Assembly: GCA_038373865.1 (NCBI GenBank)
Contig: JAXGGA010005864.1
Location: 1-64,000, forward strand
Origin: Uloborus plumipes
Taxonomy: Eukaryota; Arthropoda; Arachnida; Araneae; Uloboridae
Length of the DNA stretch: 64,000 nucleotides
Direction of reading: 5' to 3'
Position numbers and translations under genes: made by a program
Notes under the pieces: model-generated
Seen by the model: only the letters and a program-made list of their open reading frames with translations
The model's database searches: none
What the model was told of the DNA's origin: nothing
Part shown: piece after piece, positions 48,301-60,300 of the stretch
How positions within the stretch are numbered: position 1 is the first letter of the stretch
Layout of the letters: each line of letters opens with the position of its first letter

Positions 48301-51300
48301 GTGCACTTGCTTAGACCTCCAACAGTGGATGAGGCATTAAAGCCAGAAAAAAAAAACCTGGACAAAAGTGGTTGTAGTTCATATTTACTTTTGAATTTTC
48401 ATTTAAAAAAAAAAAATCTGTTGAAGAGGAGACAAATATATGATTAGGCAGAAAGAAAAAAAATCTGCATAAAGTTCTAGTTTTCATTATAAAAAAAGAT
48501 AAAAGTTCAAAGTAAAGAATAAAAGATGTGCATGTATACTAATTTGATCTTACTTTGCTATGAGTGAAGGAAAGGTAATTTACTTAATTAAAAAAATATT
48601 ACCAAAAAGCTGGCTAGATTATTTCTTAAGGGGTCTACAATATTATTTCAAGAAAAAGAAAGATGAATATTTCTTTGCACAGAAGTAAAAGTAATTCAGA
48701 CATTTTTTTTTTTCAAACATGGGGGGGGGGGGGGAGTCCAGAAAGTGCTGGAAATAGCATAATTAGTGGTTTAGTGTCAAGCTAAACTTTTAATTTTTAA
48801 GTTGTCTTGACTACAATCTAGTAATCCGTATGAGTCGATTGTTGTGTGCAAGTATTAAATTTCATGAATATCTTATTTCCAGAATTCCTCTATTAAATTA
48901 TTTAAACTATTTCAACTGAAAAAAAATAATTTTAATTTTTAGTTGAATATTCAACATACTTCATGTTTAAATATGTGTGTTAATTGATGACAATTCTGTT
49001 TTTAAATAAGAGGAAGAGCTTGTTTGTGTGATGTTTTACGTTTTTCTTTTCTAGAATAAGAGGGGGGGAGGGGGGTTGAATCCCTAAAATACCCAAAAAA
49101 AATTTCATGGGATAAATTAGAGTACATATCCATGATCATGTAAAAAAAAAATTAGAATTTTTAAAGACGACCCTCATGTTGAAATTTAAAACTTTGACAA
49201 AGCCTTTTTTTGACAAAAAAAGTTCAAAATTTTCAATTTTGAAATTTTTTCAAAAAAATTCATAGAGACTAAGACTATTGTAGTATTTTTTATTTACATG
49301 CTCAAAGTCTTCACAATTTCTGTAAAAAAATTTTAAAAGATTAAACTATTAGTTACCCAGGTACAATTTTTTTTCATAAACAACATCAGTTCAGTTTATG
49401 TGTCTCGAAAATGACAAAAAATGCAAAATCGCAAAATTTCAACAGGCTGTAAAATCAAAACGCATAGAGATAGAAAGAAAAAAATTTAGGGAATTGCTTA
49501 TGACTACAAAGGAAGGAAGTATACCAAGTTTCATCAAAATCCAAGATGGTGGGTGTTAAAATCCCATTTTTGTGGTTGATTTGATGTGGAATGACCAGTG
49601 GCGTACGCAGACAAATCATTTCAGGGGGGGGGGCTGAGTCAAGACTCTTTGAGAGTGGGGGGGGGGGGCACCTCATGAAATGTAGCTAAGAAAAGTAAAT
49701 GTCTCGAATTTCTGCTTCAATGCCTATTGAAGTCGACAAAAATACATCATTAAAAAAATTTTTGTCATTAAAATTATTGGTAAGAAAGCGTTTTTTGATG
49801 GACACAGAGAATGGTAAATTTAAATTTAAAAATTTCTTCAAATTTCTTCATTGAAAGAGGTGTTGCTGAAACACTTGTTTGCAATATTTTGGCAAATTTA
49901 CGCTCTAATAATGTTAATTTTGCAGTTTATTTTACTATTGTTCCCAATACTGGGTTTCAATTCAATTTGCTGAAATTTATTTAACAGAATTAGATGACTG
50001 AAAAACATTAATCGTTATTTCTAAAACATAGATTTGCAATAAAAATGAACAAAATGGAATAATAGAATAATCATAAACATGACGTACAGTAAAATAGACA
50101 TGTCAAAACAAAAAAAATCTTTCTTTTAATTTTTTCCTATACTTAATTATCTGTTCTGAAAGCTTTTCTCATTTTGGGATTTCAAAAAAAAAGAAATTTA
50201 GAAAAAAAACTTAGCTTACATTTAAAAATTTGTTTTGAAAATTTCGGAGGGGGCTGCAGCCCTATCAGCCCACCCCCTGAGTACGCCACTGGGAATGACC
50301 CTATTGTGAAAATTCGTATTTCCATGTTATTAACCCCCTTTTTCCTGACACAGTCTCGTCATTTCAATTTTTGCCGGGGGGAGGGGGGAAGGTATATTAT
50401 ACCAAATTTCAATGTAAATAATGCCAAAAAAAAGCAAAAAACCAAGCCCACTTATATGTAAATACATTTATTTCCCAAAACCAGGGGAGAGGCTATTGAC
50501 CACCCGTCCTGATGTCCCAAATGACGGGCCTGTCTTGGCGTGAAAGATATTTTACTCACTTCTACTGATGACTAATGTTTAGTATGTACTTTTTCAAAAA
50601 GCTAGTCGTACCAATGGGGAAATTTGAATGCAAAATAATTTTAATGAGTCATTAACAAAAATTTTTATTACAATTGAGTAGACATAGAATTAAACCTTAC
50701 TTTTTGAACTCACTATATGAAATTAACCTAAAACAAATAAAAAAATCAATATTCAATCTACTTTGGGGAAAAACTACAGTTTTGTCATTATTATAACATA
50801 AGTAGTCTTATATAATATCGGAAAATTCTTTTTTTTTTTTTTAAATCATATTTGCTACTTGATTTTACTGCTGCAATAAATCTTTCTAAGTTTTGATGGG
50901 GCCATAAAGCTCACTGTAATTAATATTTCTGTCGCTCATTGTAAAAATTATGCATTTTCATGTTTTTAAAACGCGTATTTCTTTGCTAAATGGAAGAACA
51001 TTTAGTTACATCTTTTATCATAAAAGCGAAGCAAATTTCAAAAAATTGAAATTAATTTTTTCAAAAAATATAGTGACTAATAGTAGCTGAACACATATAT
51101 TTCTTTCATAATTAAAAATTTGAGAAGGGCTTTTTGTATAATAAGGCATAGTAAAATCATTTACAAGGAGATGCACCACTTTTACAACGAACGTTTGTTG
51201 AATTGATTGTCACAATAATTTCTGCTCTAAATGAATAGAACACTAATATTACTTTAGAACAGGAAAATGTTATAATTTAATCAATTTTCTTATCACTCTA

Positions 51301-54300
51301 TTTCACATTTTTTATTTTACTCCATTTTTTGTTCCTAAAAATAACGTTTCGTTTTGTAAAATGCTGCTTCTAGCCAGAATACGCGACTTTAGCCGTCCCG
51401 TATCAAGGTTTCCTGGGACGCAGGACAATATTTCAAAAATGGGACTGTCCGTTGAAATCAGGGACGTCTGGCAACCCTGTATCTATTATCTCATTTAATA
51501 CTTGATGCATCAAAGCAAAAGCAACGTACTAAGATACAAAAATAAGTTTTTTGAGTTAACACTGAACGAAAATAAAAGACTAACGAGTTTATAGAAGTGT
51601 TATAAAGTAATACCCATTTTCAAATTAAATGCTCAACATATATGCTTTGAATGACATTATTAAAATCCGATGTTTCTCAGACATAGTCTTTTGCAACAAT
51701 TCTAAAAGGAATTGCTTTTCTGTAAAGTTATCTGGGCCGTAGTAGCCCGATCGGTAAGGCGTCGGACTCGTAACAGGAGGGACACAGGTTTGATCCCAGC
51801 CGATCAAAGATCCACCGTCTTGATTAATGGTGGCTGGGGGATGTTAAAAATGTCGCGGTCACAAAGTACTCACAAAGGCCAAGGGTTTACTCGGCCCTTG
51901 GTTCTGGTTCAAAAAGAACAGAGCGCTCTTCAGGGCCTTACCCCGGTTAAACCACGAGTTGTGGTAGGTACGGGGGACCCTGGAGTGTGTGAAGATGTGT
52001 GAAATGTAAAGTCATCTTGAGTTTGAAAATGTTTTCACTCTGAAATTCTCCAAAGTTCAAGAAAGGATGGATCATTATCCTAACTCATATGCTAATTTTT
52101 ATGATCAGTTTTTAAAAGAAACCACATAATATTGGGTAAGCTTTGCTTTTCATCCTGGCCAGCATTAAGTATTTCAACAAAAGATGGTACAAAAAAAAAA
52201 AAAAAAAAACTCATCACTATATTTTTTTCTTAGCTTCTCTTAGAAAACTTACTTGCACATATATTTTTAGCGTAAAAATTGCTAAAAACCACACTAGGTA
52301 GTGGTAAACTTCGTTTTTGGGTATCTGGATAGCTAACTAAAACAAAAACTAGAACTACTAAGCGAATTTACAGTTATCAGACAACAGACTAAAATTGGAT
52401 GACTTAAAGTTACACATCTGATATATTTAAAATGGGAACAACTTTCTAGACAAATATTGAAAACAAATATTTTGAAAATAACACATTCATAAAGTTACTT
52501 GTCTAGATCGCGTTCTGCTTCAGCAATATCTTCCATCGTTTCATCAGAAAGTCGAAATCTCAATTTCTGAGGTTCGCTTATAGCAGATGAAGGAAGCCAC
52601 TTGTTACCTTTTGTGCGTTCACTGCAAAATGTTAATGTTTCTACATCACAAATTGTGTCGAAAAAAAATAAACAATGAATTTTGAGAATTTTTAAAATTC
52701 ATTTAAACTCACATGTAATCTACAATATGGTCCATCATACTGGTTATAGGTGGTCCTTCTGCTGGACTATGTTCATAGGTTAAACCAACAACACCATCTT
52801 CACCTACAATAAACTAAACACTAAAAAGAATTAAAATATTGCATTGAAGGATGTTTTTGATCTATAGTATCAATAATCAATAGAGCTTGGAATGTGCATA
52901 TGAAATTGCATATTTTGCTTCCTATGCAAAACAGACATTTTTTTAAAATTACTTCATATTACTGTGTTTTTCACTCACTTTTAGATTTTGTTTTATTTAT
53001 TTCATAGAAGAAAAAGTAAAAAAATAAAAAATATTTTGTTCGTTAAAACAAAAAATCAGTTAACCTTTAGGATTTTTTTAGGTAGCCCTGTTTTTGTTTA
53101 CTATTTATGCCCTTCCCATACTATCTTTTGTGCATATTCTTGGCAAAAAAATCAACTGCCAAAATACAAAAAAAAAAAAAAATGCAAGTAATAGAAAAGG
53201 TCATTCATATTTTTATTCAGATGTCAAAACTTTTGTATGCATGAAAAAAACTTTCAGTGCACCTTTTTAAATTTTTATTGCATATGTTGATGGTTCTATT
53301 ATACATATAACCTAAGCTCTAACAAAACAATTAATAGATTATCTGAAAAAATATGAAAATATCAATATAGTAGAAGGGTGGTTTTCAAACTTGATGCTGT
53401 CATATCCTTTTATTTAAAAAAAAAAATTGCTAGTACCTTTTTCTATTATTTTGTTTATTAGCAAAATTAATTTTTAATATTATTGAAATAATATAAAAAA
53501 TGTGTAAATGCATGTGGTTAGGACTTTAAAACTATATAGATATTCATGAAAATGTTTCTGGAAACATGAGTTGTTTTGCTAGTAGTGTCAAAGTTATGGG
53601 GGTTGTAAAAAATAATAAACAAGTAAATCAGCTGCAACAGGATTTGGATCATATTACTATGTGGGCAGACACAAGTGGGGTACTGCAGTTAATGTTGGAA
53701 AATGTCAAATGCTGCATTTAGGTCATGGAAATAAGCATACAAGCTATTGCAATACACCGCCAACTCGGTTATCCTCATTTAAAATATCATTTACTAGCAG
53801 TACCCGCACGGCGATGCCCTTGCGAAAAATGTAAAGAAAGTCAACTGAATAAATTTAAATTCACTCCACCCTCTTAAGTAAAATTATTATATTTTTTAAT
53901 TCAAATGTGCACCACGACCTTTTAAAATATATTGATGACACTTTTAATGCCATTTCAGTTTGTAGTGCTCAATGCGAGGATTATTTTAGTTTTAAAGACT
54001 TTTTTCTTCTTTTCGTGTGTGTGTGACGAACTTATTTATTTTTAGCGAAATTTTTACGTTCCAATGGAACTTTTGACACAACTGTAGAGCCAAGATTTTC
54101 GAAAACTCTCAGCGACCACAGCAATATTGCCCTTGAAATTTAATATAATTCACCGATTTAACCGTAATTTCAATGTAAAATTGATCACCAAATCTAAATT
54201 TATTAACATAGGGAACCGATTGTATCAGGTAGATCAGCCACAACCATTCTTCCATGATTTTAATGTGAACATTAAAAGGAAAGAAATATAATGTCTTTCG

Positions 54301-57300
54301 TACCATCGCTTTGAAGTGATTACAATCTAACAGTGACCCTCAAATAATCAAGATTTCACTGGCCGGGAAGTTTGGAAAATTTCCCGATTGTTGCCAAAAT
54401 TTATGACGCCAAATATGAAAAGTAACTGAATAATGGTGTTACAGAAAATGTCAGAATGGAACTATTATTATTAAAAATTTAGTGATGGCGGCATTAAATA
54501 CATGTTTTAAACATGCAATAAAATACTCTTTAAACTGAAAACAACTATTGTTCCTTCCCAGACAGTTTTCTTTTTCTTTGATTTGGAGAAAGTAGTTTCA
54601 CTGGCTGGGAGGTTTGGTAAATTTCCTGATTGTCGCCAAACTTTACAACAAACAATAATAGTTCCATTGTGACATTTTCGGTAACACAGAATTTTGAGGA
54701 AGTCAACTTAATAAATTTAAATTCACTTTGACCCCTCTGAAGACAAATTATTACACTGCTCGACATTGAAAATGCAACACCAAGGAGTGGTCAGAAATTC
54801 ATGCAAATTTTACCGTAGACGCACGACACTGAGTTATGCAAATGATATGAAATGCGCAGCTCTCCGACGCACGTGAAGTAAGATATAAGAGAATGAAGTT
54901 GAAAAGTGGGCTATGTTCATGTTGGTTTTTCTGCCAGACTAATTATCGGAGAAATTTGGTTTTTGTCTCGAAGGAGGAAATATTTTGTGAAGGAGGAAAT
55001 ATTTTGTGATAATTTAAATTCACTTTGACCCCTCTGAAGACAAATTATTACACTGCTCGACATTGAAAATGCAACACCAAGGAGTGGTCAGAAATTCATG
55101 CAAATTTTACCGTAGACGCACGACACTGAGTTATGCAAATGATATGAAATGCGCAGCTCTCCGACGCACGTGAAGTAAGATATAAGAGAATGAAGTTGAA
55201 AAGTGGGCTATGTTCATGTTGGTTTTTCTGCCAGACTAATTATCGGAGAAATTTGGTTTTTGTCTCGAAGGAGGAAATATTTTGTGAAGGAGGAAATATT
55301 TTGTGATAGGAGGAAATGCCACGCCGTCCTCAACGAAGACACTTCCAGCATATAGACGACTTTACAAGGGGTATAGTGATCGGACTGAGAAGGGGAGCTT
55401 GGTCCATACGTCAAATTGCAGCTGATACCCACATGGATGCAAGCACTGTGCATCGACTGTGTCGGAGATGGTTGAAAAGAGGAAATGTAGCCACATTGAG
55501 GGGTGCAGGTGCAGCCAGAGTGACGTCAGACCGCTTGGATCGACGGATTCACCGACAACCTGTGGCGGACCCGCAAGTCACTTGTACGTCGATTCTGCAG
55601 CACAGCGTCCGCTAAGAAGACTGCCATTGACCTCACAGCACAGACTCCAATGTTTGGAATGGTGCCGGACCAGAGCGACGTGGATGGCAGAATGGCAAAC
55701 CGTAGTGTTCTCAGATGAATAACGCTTCTGTTTGTCCAGCGATAGTCATCGCATACGTGTGTGGTGTCGACGTGAAGAAAGATCGAATCCGGCATTAACT
55801 GTGGAACGCCCCACAGAGCGACAACGTGGCATAATGGTTTGGGGCGCTATTGCATATAATTCCGTATCACCTCTAGTTCGTATTCGGGGCACTATGACGA
55901 CCCAACGATATGTAGATGATGTACTGCGGCCGGTGGCAATCCCCTACCTTCAGGGTCTGCCAAATGCAATTTTTCAACAGGATAACGCCCGGCCTCACAG
56001 TGCTCGAATCAGTCAACATGCTCTACGAGGTGTACATATGCTTTCCTGGCCACCATACTCTCCTGACTTGTCACCAATCGAACATGTGTGGGACGTGATT
56101 GGACGCCGTTTGCAGAACCTGTCACTGCCTCGTTCAGAGGACGAACTGTGGCAAATGGTTGAAAGGGAATGGAGTGCCATCCCTCAGGACACCATCCGCA
56201 GGCTTATTGACTCCATGCCTAGACGTGTTTCTTCGTGCATCGCTGTCCGCGGTGGTCCTACTTCTTACTGAGCCGACGCCGTCCTCGCTCTAAATTTTGC
56301 TTATTTATTTTGAAATAAATATCACTTATTGTTCCATGCTGTCTCTGTCTTCTTACCAAATCTCATCAATTTCTGACCACTCCTTCTTGGTGTTGCATTT
56401 TCAATGTCGAGCAGTGTATATTCTTTAGTTCAAATGCGCTCCACAACCTTTTAAATTCCACTTAAAGTCATGTTAAAGTTTAAATCAATTCGCCAAATAA
56501 ATATAAGAGACAGAAAGTTAAGTAAGTAATGGGAGATATTAATTAATCAAATTGAATAAATTTTCAAGGCTTAAATCTATACGCAAATTTAAATCACAAA
56601 GTAACTTCAGGGACAAAAGAGCAGCTGATCAGGAAAATGGCTCTAGTGTTTCAGTTCTGCGTACAGAGTTAGGCCTTGAAAATTGATTAAATTTGATTAA
56701 TTAATATTTCCTGTCCTAATTAACGGACAGATACGTGCTAAAGCTTTTCTTTTTCAGACAAAAAACCCTTTCCAACGATATATAATGTTTTGGGGTGTGG
56801 GAAGGTTTTCTCCCCTCATTTATGGCGGATACACCAAAAATGAGACTAATTAATTAATTTAAAAATAACTAATTCGAAATTAAAAATTTGGCCTTCGAGG
56901 TGCAAGAGGGCGGGGTACGTTCGAATTTTTGAGCCAAGTTTCAGGTCTGTAGGTGCTGTGAGGACTTCTGGCCAGCGGTTACAAACGAACAAACACCGTC
57001 ATCTTTATATATATAGATTTTTAAAAAATTTTCTAATTCAAAAATCGAAAATTGGGCTTTGAGGTCTGGTGGCCAGCCCTTTTGTGATTCCGTGTAAAAA
57101 ATTCCAGGTCCCTGCGTGCAATAGATTTGGCTGGAGAGCTCGGTCAGACAAATGGACAGACAGACAGACAGACACATTACACTTGCTTTTATTATTATAG
57201 ATGTTTGATTATTTTAAGCTTGGTTTAATACAATATAAAAATGAACATGTTTTGTGCAAGAACAAAAAATATGTATAATACTAGCTGCCAGGGCAGCTAG

Positions 57301-60300
57301 ATTAGCTTCCTGCGGCATGTTGATGCATAACGTCCCCCCTCTCTAACTTTTACCTCATTCTGAAGTTATATTATTTGATACAATTTAATGTTTATTCGAT
57401 TTCAAGACATACCACGCACGTGGCCCGGCGTTGCACGGGCACTTCGTACCCTGAAAGTAGTGAGGAAAGTGTCAAGAAACTACTCCCCGCCAAGGCGGCT
57501 CGCTAGCAGGCGCTTCACGCCTTTACTTTTTTCCTATATAAAAAATCATTCGAATTATTGAGATGCTACGCGCCTTCAAGATGGTGAGGAGAGTTTCAGT
57601 AAGTTCAGCTCGCTCAAAGAAAAAAAGCAGACATAGACACTCAGTTTTTAATATAAGTAGATGGCTTTTTAACAAATGAATGTTTCAAAATATCACAAGT
57701 AGCTAGCGATAAAAATTCTACGTAAGTGGCCCGCTTATGAGTTTCTTGTTTGATTTAGTTAAGCCTTCATTCACAACTCTCATTATCATTGTTATCCCTG
57801 TTTCATAGCAACGACGGTTTGCAAGAATGGATTTCATATTTAATCATTTATTAGGCTTAATCGCTTTAAACTTGACTACTTATTAATTGATATCTTCGCT
57901 AATTAAAATCGTATAATTATATAGATTGAAACTAATGAAGCTTGAAAAATTACCTATCTATCGATACCTGGTTCGACTTTCAGTTCATTGGCGTTCAGGA
58001 AAAAGAAGCGTGACATAGAAAGATAGAAGGAAAGATAGAAAGTTAAAGATACTCAGTTTTTAATATAAGTAGACTAGCTGCCAGGGCAGCTAGATTAGCT
58101 TCCTGCGGCATGTTGATGCATAACGTCTCCCCTCTCTAACTTTTACCTCATTCTGAAGTTATATTATTTGATATAATTTAATGTTCATTCGATTTCAAGA
58201 CATACATAATTTAAAGAAACTACTCCCCGCCAAGGCGGCTCGCTTACAGGCGCTTCACGCCTTTACTTTTTTCCTATATAAAAAAAATCATTCGAATTAT
58301 TGAGATGCTTCACGCCTTCAAGATGGTGAGGAAAGTTTCAGTAAGTTCAGCTCGCTCAAAGGAAAAAAGCAGACATAGATACTCAGTTTTTAATATAAGT
58401 AGATGGCTCTTCAACAAATACATGTTTCAAAATATTACCAGTAGCTAGCGATAAAAATTCTACGTAAGTGGCCCGCTTATGAGTTTCGTGTTTGATTTAG
58501 TTAAGCCTTCATTCAAAATTCTCATTATCATTGTTATTATACTGTTTCATAGCAACGACGGTTTGCAAGAATGGATTTCATATTTAATCATTTATTAGGC
58601 TTAATCGCTTCAAACTTGACTACTTATTAATTGATATCTTCGCTAATTAAAATCGTATAATTATATCAATTGAAACTAATGAAGCCTGAAAAATTATCTA
58701 TCTATCGGTACCTGGTTCGACTTTCAGGTCATTGGCGTTCAGGAGAAAGAAGCGTGACATAGAAAGATAGTTAGAAAGATAGAAAGAAAGATAGTTAGAA
58801 AGATACTCAGTTTTTAATATAAGTAGATAGGTACCTGTATTGTTTTATCATACCATCTGTTTCCAGCATTTCCTTGAACTCCACCTCCATGAATAGTCTG
58901 TAAAGCAACGTGAGTCTTTCGATTTAGTGTACCTTTTTCTGGCACAGCTTTATCAAGGCACAGAAGGAATATAGCTGTTTGAATTTTTTGGAGGGAATAT
59001 TTGTTTTTACTATCATCTAAAAAAATGGGGGAAAAAAAGGTGAAGGGTAATTAATTTCGATAATATTTATTTCGTTTTTTTTTACAATGAAACTTTCTTT
59101 AGAATTACATTTCTTAATTCTTATAAATTTTCTAAAAAATGCATGCAAATTTCCCTCTAGATTTTTCAATAAAATAACAATAATACCTACACATAAAGAT
59201 AAAATATACATGCCCACCATCTAACATAGGTTAGCCACATGGCCTAACCTTTCTTTTTCGAAGAGCTAAACAAACTTTTGTCCAGGAATGTGAGGGACAG
59301 AAACATTCAAGAAAGAAACTCATGTCATTTTAAACAAAAACTTTCATTGATAATTAACTATATTATTATTAGCTTGATGTACTAGGTATAAGTACTTTAT
59401 TTTACCATCAAGAATAATGCGGCAGTGGGATGATTTGCACAGATTTCCAGGAAGAAGTTGATCAATGTCCACTGCTTCATGAATATAAAATATTAGAGGA
59501 AGTAAAAATTGTGAGGTGCTGTTGGTGTAAACTGTGAAAACCCTTAAGCAGTATATTACTTAAAAGCTTAAATAAGCATTTAAAAGAGTAAACTACTGTC
59601 TTCTAAATGTTAAGATTAAAATACTTTTCTAATAAAAAGGAAAGGGCTGACAAAAATGTGTAAGTGGGGTGCATAGAGCTCACGTGCTGTGAATCAATGC
59701 CCAGGGTAAGCACATGAGGTGATTTAAGGAATAATAATACATACGTTTAAAAACGCATATGATGGTAACCCTAATAAAACAGTAGGAATATAAATGATCT
59801 TTACATACTGTCCCTAGTATAAACATTATGTACAAAGATATTCATCTAATTCCGTAGAAAATCCACTCTTTTTTCTCTCATTGTTGTAAAAGCATCTGTG
59901 GCTTTTATACAAAAGTGAAAGTGGGGGTCTTGCTTCAGTTTGTTCATTTTCTTTTTCTGTGGGTATCAAAACAAGAGATGAAAGTCATTAATTTGTCATT
60001 ATGTTCCTTATTTAGCTTTTAATTCTTTTTATGGCAGAAAATGTTTACTCTAACAATTGTGGTAAAGTAAAAACAATTGTGACGTGTATAATTAAAATTA
60101 GGTGCAACAAATTCAGTTTCTGCAAACCGTCGGCTCAGTTAATTTTTCAAAAATATAATCAAGCACATTTTTAACACATTTGTCATAAAAACTTGGGCCC
60201 ATAAATATCTGCAAATCTGCAATTCGTCTTACAACGTCAAAAACTTTCAGTAACTCTTTGTTAGACTGTTGAATGGATCCTTATCAGCTCCAAAAGCTAA

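Larger units (their letters stand above)
45737..50301. mobile_element. Long-TIR DNA element with cysteine-rich ORF
   Basis: The arms 45737-46692 and 48646-49595 (plus 50300-50301 beyond a later insertion) are inverted copies along about 955 bp with only scattered differences. The ends read GGGTGATTCCA and, on the other strand, GGGTCATTCCA. TATT flanks both ends (45733-45736 and 50302-50305), a possible 4-bp target duplication. The 1.95-kb core carries one intact ORF (47070-47576). The superfamily is not assigned. Confidence 0.8.
45500..51479. mobile_element. hAT-ended element, 6.0 kb, TSD TATCTATT
   Basis: The ends CAGGGTTGCCAGA and TCTGGCAACCCTG are exact inverted copies. The 8-bp duplication TATCTATT is perfect (45492-45499 and 51480-51487). 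Most of it is occupied by a second element (45737-50301). The remaining right part (50536-51479) shows no transposase. It is inserted in a CRAT intron. Confidence 0.9.

Noticed and set aside
47975..48447. Two + strand ORFs in the core of the long-TIR element
   Set aside because: Biased, low-complexity composition, no motif, and opposite to the better-supported 168-aa frame.
51731..51800. A tRNA gene at the head of the SINE
   Set aside because: A and B boxes are present, but no acceptor stem closes and the body continues as a SINE shared with another locus.
52713..52803. A shorter CRAT exon using the AG at 52805-52804
   Set aside because: It breaks the reading frame with the upstream exon and loses the conserved FIV. 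The AG at 52815-52814 repairs both.
55526..55795. Antisense ORF across the Tc1-like element
   Set aside because: It is a shadow of the transposase on the opposite strand.
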